From positions 62,001 through 126,000 of the forward strand of contig CBFHTK010000009.1 of the NCBI GenBank assembly GCA_965658745.1: DNA of 64,000 bases, read 5' to 3'. The DNA is from JAHDFB01 sp965658745. Lineage in GTDB: Bacteria; Bacteroidota; Bacteroidia; Chitinophagales; Saprospiraceae. The position numbers were made by a program, and so were the translations under genes. The notes under the pieces are model-generated. The model saw only the letters and a program-made list of their open reading frames with translations. It did not search any database and was not told where the DNA came from. Positions 60,392-64,000 of this stretch are shown in pieces. Each line of letters begins with the position of its first letter. The stretch's first letter is position 1.

Positions 60392-61468
60392 TTATGGACT
60401 TACTAGATTTAAACTGATATTGAAAAATAGAGGATTAGTTAAATTATTTTCCATCACAAATGGCTGATCACCAAAAAAGCCCCTGAAAAAATCTTCACCA
60501 TTTTCTGCTCTATCAACATTAAAACTGTAATTATGCCTGTATCCAGCTTTTGCCGAAAGCCAAACAAATCCACTGATCTGACGTTCGTATTTTAATCTTA
60601 CTCTCAATTCACTTCTTCGAATTTCTAGGTCATTGAATGGCGCAGCAAGCTCGTTGTTATTTCCAATTCGGAAACTTGTACCTTCAAGATCGAAACCAAA
60701 GAATAGCATATTTCGTTGACTGAAATTATAGCGTACATCACCTCGTGCAGGTAACAAAGACTCGATTCCCCACTTGCGATTAGCGGAAGTCCAGTTATAC
60801 ATAAAAACAGGAAGATAATTTAATTCACCTGCGAGATAAGTCCTAGAAACTCCAATAGCCCATTGTTTACTATCAGTTGGTTTCTTACCCCATAAGACAG
60901 CAACTTGGTAGCGATTATATCGCATATTCTGCATATTGGCCAATTGGTAATCTCCGCTCATTGCCGCTTGAACTTTTGTCAGCAGGAAGCTATTGGCGTT
61001 GAGGGGTTTGTATAAAGAGACGGCACCGTTAATTGTATTTAGACCATTATCTCTGAGTGTTTGATGCAATGGATGATTTAATTCACCAGAGTTTTCAAAA
61101 CTATATTGCGTATTCCAGTAGCTCAAGCCAGCTTGAATGATTATACTATTCTTCGATATAACTGGAATGTTGGCATCAAAGCGAAAGCCTTGCGTTACGT
61201 TTACTCGTTCAGTAGCTTGTCCAAATTCGCCGAAAGCTGCCGCATCAATGTCGTATGCTCCTTGAAAGTCGTAACCAACGCTAATAAGCTTGTCTGGGCT
61301 TTTGCCATTTACCTTTATGTTTGCAAAGCGTTTGGCACTTTCGTCTGCAAATTCCAAGTTGTCATATATGCTATAATCCTCTTCTTCTGTATCTTCTTGA
61401 GCGAAAATGACTGTGGAAAATAAAAGACAAACAAAGAAAAGTAGGTTAGTTGTTTTGAATCGATTCAT
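60392..61468 (-). CDS. DUF6268-type outer-membrane beta-barrel protein
   Basis: The 358-residue protein has a signal peptide (TTNLLFFVCLLFSTVIFA), a short acidic start (EDTEEEDYSIYDN) and many amphipathic strands: DKLISVGYDFQGAYDID, ERVNVTQGFRFDANIPVISK, IIQAGLSYWNTQYSFEN, YQVAVLWGKKPTDSKQWAIG and ELRVRLKYERQISGFVWLSA. The last residues NPLFFNISLNLVSP end near an aromatic strand. This matches barrel proteins annotated as DUF6268 in Bacteroidota, whose role is unknown. It is the last gene of a three-gene operon, 3 bases after the DUF2147 gene. Confidence 0.7.
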   Translation of the reverse strand: MNRFKTTNLLFFVCLLFSTVIFAQEDTEEEDYSIYDNLEFADESAKRFANIKVNGKSPDKLISVGYDFQGAYDIDAAAFGEFGQATERVNVTQGFRFDANIPVISKNSIIIQAGLSYWNTQYSFENSGELNHPLHQTLRDNGLNTINGAVSLYKPLNANSFLLTKVQAAMSGDYQLANMQNMRYNRYQVAVLWGKKPTDSKQWAIGVSRTYLAGELNYLPVFMYNWTSANRKWGIESLLPARGDVRYNFSQRNMLFFGFDLEGTSFRIGNNNELAAPFNDLEIRRSELRVRLKYERQISGFVWLSAKAGYRHNYSFNVDRAENGEDFFRGFFGDQPFVMENNLTNPLFFNISLNLVSP

Positions 61469-61471
61469 ATC

Positions 61472-61942
61472 TTATTTTCTTTTTTTAGAAGGCATTTGAA
61501 GTCTTTTCCAAACGTCGGATCTACCCAAAGCAGAAATTCCTATATAGCCTCGAATATCAAGCGTGTTGGGATCGCTCATTTTGATTGTACAGCTGTATGT
61601 ACTGCCATTTTCAGGATCATAAATGGTACCTTCAGTCCATTCGTCTTTTCCAGTGTATTCAAAATCTTTCAAAATTCGGTATCCCTTAAGTGGTGTACTT
61701 GTCAGATTTGCATCAGGATTGTTTCTATCTACTTTTGGTGCGTTCGTGTTGGGATCAATTGGTTCTCTTAACCAAACAATCTTACCGTAATATTTATCTC
61801 CAATCTTGTCAATTTTGACTTTAACCTTTCCATTTGATGGTTCCCATACTCCAGTTAGTCGATCAGCATCTGCCGAATCTTGCGAAAACGCGAATGTCGC
61901 AAGGAACAAAGCAATAAGCGTAAAAAGAAATGTCTTTTTCAT
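61472..61942 (-). CDS. DUF2147 domain protein, exported
   Basis: The 156-residue product has a signal peptide (FLFTLIALFLATFAFS). The DUF2147 domain is recognised by LTGVWEPSNGKVKVKIDKIG, YYGKIVWLREPIDP, PLKGYRILKDFEYTGKDEW, GTIYDPENGSTYSCTIKM and LDIRGYIGISALGRSDVWKR, a beta-rich lipocalin-like fold. Its biochemical role is not established. It is the middle gene of an operon: 6 bases after the upstream lipoprotein gene and 3 bases before a barrel protein. This suggests an envelope function shared by the three. Confidence 0.85.
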   Translation of the reverse strand: MKKTFLFTLIALFLATFAFSQDSADADRLTGVWEPSNGKVKVKIDKIGDKYYGKIVWLREPIDPNTNAPKVDRNNPDANLTSTPLKGYRILKDFEYTGKDEWTEGTIYDPENGSTYSCTIKMSDPNTLDIRGYIGISALGRSDVWKRLQMPSKKRK

Positions 61943-61948
61943 AGTTTG

Positions 61949-62476
61949 TTATTTGTGTTTTACGTTAATTTCCATATTTATTGTAGCAACTGATTCTTCT
62001 TCAAATGAGTCTTCAATAAAATCTAAATCTAATACAAAGCTAAATTTTTGACCTTTAAAGTAGTCAACTATATCAGCGTCATCACTCACTTGTAGAGTCA
62101 GTTCTCTTGTATTGCTGTCAATCGGATTTTTAATTGCTACGGTTTGCATATCAGTATTTGCACTAACCATCTGAAGTGAAGCGCTTTTGTATGCATCAAA
62201 AGTTGTTCCGGAGGTATCGATCAGCATAACATTAACTGATTTGATTTTGATTTCCTTCAATTGATCTGCAGAAACACCTTCAAGACCCTCAATAGAGGCT
62301 AAATCTACCTCATATTCAGCTATAAGGCTATTTGGACCAGAAAAGAAAGGACCTGTTGCACTCGCTTCTATGCTTAAAGTCGTACTTGTTTCAGTAGTTG
62401 GGCTACATGAAGTTAGTACAAAAATAAAGATGGCGAGGAAAAGGAAGTTGAGTTGAAATCGAATAGTTCTTTTCAT
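61949..62476 (-). CDS. Hypothetical envelope lipoprotein
   Basis: The 175-residue protein starts with a lipoprotein signal (QLNFLFLAIFIFVLTSC, cysteine 24) and has a beta-rich body: STTLSIEASATGPFFSGPNS, LIAEYEVDLASIEGLEGVSA, ADQLKEIKIKSVNVMLIDTS and ELTLQVSDDADIVDYFKGQK, ending in VATINMEINVKHK. It looks like a single immunoglobulin-like or lipocalin-like domain, but I do not know the family. It is the first gene of the operon with DUF2147 and the barrel protein. The ATG at 62476 precedes a typical signal, and its promoter must be in the 630-base gap upstream. Confidence 0.7.
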   Translation of the reverse strand: MKRTIRFQLNFLFLAIFIFVLTSCSPTTETSTTLSIEASATGPFFSGPNSLIAEYEVDLASIEGLEGVSADQLKEIKIKSVNVMLIDTSGTTFDAYKSASLQMVSANTDMQTVAIKNPIDSNTRELTLQVSDDADIVDYFKGQKFSFVLDLDFIEDSFEEESVATINMEINVKHK

Positions 62477-63109
62477 AGTTGATTAGCTTGGTGATTTTCC
62501 GAATTCGAAACGATAACAATAAATTATCTAAAATGTTTGCTGTAAGTATAATTAATTGACAAGTGGTGGTTGACTTTTTTGTTGTTGCTTGCTGCGTGGC
62601 ACTGGTGGGTCATAATAGCCACCGTTCGTTCTTGAATACCACCATTTAAATGCATTGCAATCGTTTAATTTATTTCAACCTTTTGTCAAGTATTCCCTCT
62701 AGTTATTCAACTGCTTATGGAGCAAAGTCTGAAAATGATGACTTTTGATTGATAGAGAGCTTTTTTTTGCATAAAAATAGGCTATTAAATGGTTGATTCC
62801 AAGTAAATTTCTAGTTTGTAGAAATACAAAATCCCACAAAGGTTATAATCTCAACGGTAGCGGTTTGGATGTTGTAAAGCTTTTGGTAATTCATTTATCT
62901 TCAAATAATTGTGAAAAGAGTTAAATTGATAAATCTAAACAAATAAGCTTAATTCAAGTTAATTCGTTGCTGGGTCTACATTATCGTTGGTCTAAAATCA
63001 AATCAAAACTATTACTGATTAGTGAAAAAAACGCCATTAGTTTTTATCCAATAGCGCCGTTGTATTCTTATCAATTCCCGTGAATCATTTGTTCTTCTGA
63101 GGTTTTAAG
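62477..63109. other. Long intergenic region with an orphan minus-strand coding fragment
   Basis: About 630 AT-rich bases. A minus-strand frame at 62552-62674 lacks a start codon but encodes a coding-like 40-residue tail (AFKWWYSRTNGGYYDPPVP, then RSKQQQKSQPPLVN), which may be a gene relic. The terminator of the cupin gene lies at 63025-63056. No exact -7 element for the lipoprotein operon was found. Confidence 0.45.
63025..63056 (-). terminator. Rho-independent terminator of the cysteine dioxygenase-like gene
   Basis: On the minus strand a 7-pair stem (63056-63050 with 63038-63032, one T-G pair) is followed by a run of seven T residues. Confidence 0.75.
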
Positions 63110-63868
63110 TTAGTTACTCAATTCCTCTTCTAGTATTTTTGGCTTGGCAATTAGTTGCTCTTCACATCTTCTGAGTGCATTTCGCTTGAGCTGCTCTAGT
63201 CTCGGTGTGCTTGGCTGCCTATTGTAGTAGCTCATCAAGAATTGCATGTAAAGTATCAGTACTTCGTTAGTCGGAGTAGGGGCGTCATCAAAGTCGTATA
63301 TTTCATCTTCAGGAAGATTGAAGAAGGCACCACCTGTCGTATGTGATATTCGATTGAACTCGAGGTCGTAATTTCTTGCATCAGCGGTAACATTTTCGTC
63401 CCTGTCATTGCATCCATAAACATGCAGCGTCATATAACCTGAAGTGGTTGCATTTCCCATCTGATGAATCAGTTTGTTGTTAACTTTTACGATTTCGCCA
63501 CTCGTTAATATTTCTTTTTTTGAGAATCGAAGTTCGTCGTCTTTGACATTGTAAATCATGTGATGCGTATTTCCAAAAACTTGCACTACTCCCCATTGCG
63601 TGTAGCCATGATTGTGGATTGACGAGTAGTGGTCTGGGTTCCATGACATGACCATTATTTCATACTTGCCATTATCAACAACGAGTTTACGACCATAACA
63701 ATCTTCTTCTGGGTGATCTAAGTCCGCATATGGCTCCAAGTCTTCTACAGATATCTGTGCATCTTTTACTATTTCTGCAGCTCTGAGTGGACTTAATTTT
63801 CCTTCTTTTTGGATAGCTAAGCCTAGGTTCTCAGATAGCTGGGCTAAAGCTTTTGATAAAATTTTCAT
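63110..63868 (-). CDS. Cysteine dioxygenase-like cupin protein
   Basis: The 252-residue protein has a cupin core with the iron triad layout of cysteine or thiol dioxygenases: MVMSWNPDHYSSIHNHGYTQ (two histidines, HxH), then WGVVQVFGNTHHMIY, and a third histidine in KLIHQMGNATTSGYMTLHVY. Such enzymes oxidise thiols such as cysteine or 3-mercaptopropionate to sulfinates with O2. The N-terminal helices and the long C-terminal extension (PTPTNEVLILYMQFLMSYYN onward) go beyond the minimal family, so the substrate may differ. The ATG at 63868 is the first in frame. A good terminator follows. It is a single gene in the visible part. Confidence 0.75.
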   Translation of the reverse strand: MKILSKALAQLSENLGLAIQKEGKLSPLRAAEIVKDAQISVEDLEPYADLDHPEEDCYGRKLVVDNGKYEIMVMSWNPDHYSSIHNHGYTQWGVVQVFGNTHHMIYNVKDDELRFSKKEILTSGEIVKVNNKLIHQMGNATTSGYMTLHVYGCNDRDENVTADARNYDLEFNRISHTTGGAFFNLPEDEIYDFDDAPTPTNEVLILYMQFLMSYYNRQPSTPRLEQLKRNALRRCEEQLIAKPKILEEELSN

Positions 63869-64000
63869 ATATCTTTCTCTTGATTAGTATTGTAAATAGT
63901 TTCTATATTTTTGTATTGAGTTTTATTGTTTTGTCCAACATAGACTAAGTAAGCAGCAACTGTAAAATCACGATATCTTGCCATTCACCATTTTTAAAGC

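Overview
The window is a low-GC stretch of a Bacteroidota chromosome. The evidence is a type IX secretion system (T9SS) sorting domain at the C-terminus of four large secreted proteins, repeated copies of the Bacteroidota -7 promoter consensus TAnnTTTG, and families largely confined to the phylum (DUF2911, DUF6268, GH109, a short RpoD-like sigma factor). The giant HYR-like and SdrD-like proteins suggest a marine Saprospiria or Lewinella-type organism, but that rank is a guess. No prophage, CRISPR array, intact insertion sequence, rRNA or tRNA is visible.

Layout. 1-5 kb: a partial sugar kinase behind a GH109 N-acetylgalactosaminidase, then guaB and rlmI. 5-16 kb: a 2164-residue surface protein, a DUF2911/TPR protein, a small unknown protein and a VCBS-repeat T9SS protein. 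16-22 kb: a hybrid histidine kinase convergent with a LytTR response regulator, a DoxX-like protein and a vanadium haloperoxidase-like PAP2 enzyme. 22-27 kb: a four-gene operon joined by overlapping stop/start codons: PIG-L deacetylase, an unlisted 38-residue membrane protein, a sodium:solute symporter and a 136-residue membrane protein. 27-29 kb: a two-gene trans-3-hydroxy-L-proline to proline pathway. 29-35 kb: housekeeping (mazG, rpsO-pnp) with small membrane proteins. 36-44 kb: secreted M60-like metallopeptidase, histidine phosphatase lipoprotein and a 1185-residue sialate-O-acetylesterase-type protein.

43-59 kb is a decaying zone. An intradiol dioxygenase-like lipoprotein, a zinc-type alcohol dehydrogenase, a DUF2200 gene and a small secreted protein are each interrupted by in-frame TAA codons, and a cytochrome c peroxidase is split by a -1 frameshift. 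The alcohol dehydrogenase relic is also fused in frame to the C-terminal tail of a polyphosphate kinase 2. In the same zone a repeat island (45.85-46.7 kb) with REP-like palindromes runs into the 5' end of an RpoD-like sigma factor and replaces its region 1.2. 59-64 kb: a porin, a three-gene operon (lipoprotein, DUF2147, DUF6268 barrel) and a cysteine dioxygenase-like cupin.

Taken together, GH109 plus kinase, the M60-like peptidase, the SASA esterase and the hydroxyproline pathway fit a cell that scavenges animal-type glycoprotein (mucin-like) and collagen-like material. This is an inference from family membership.
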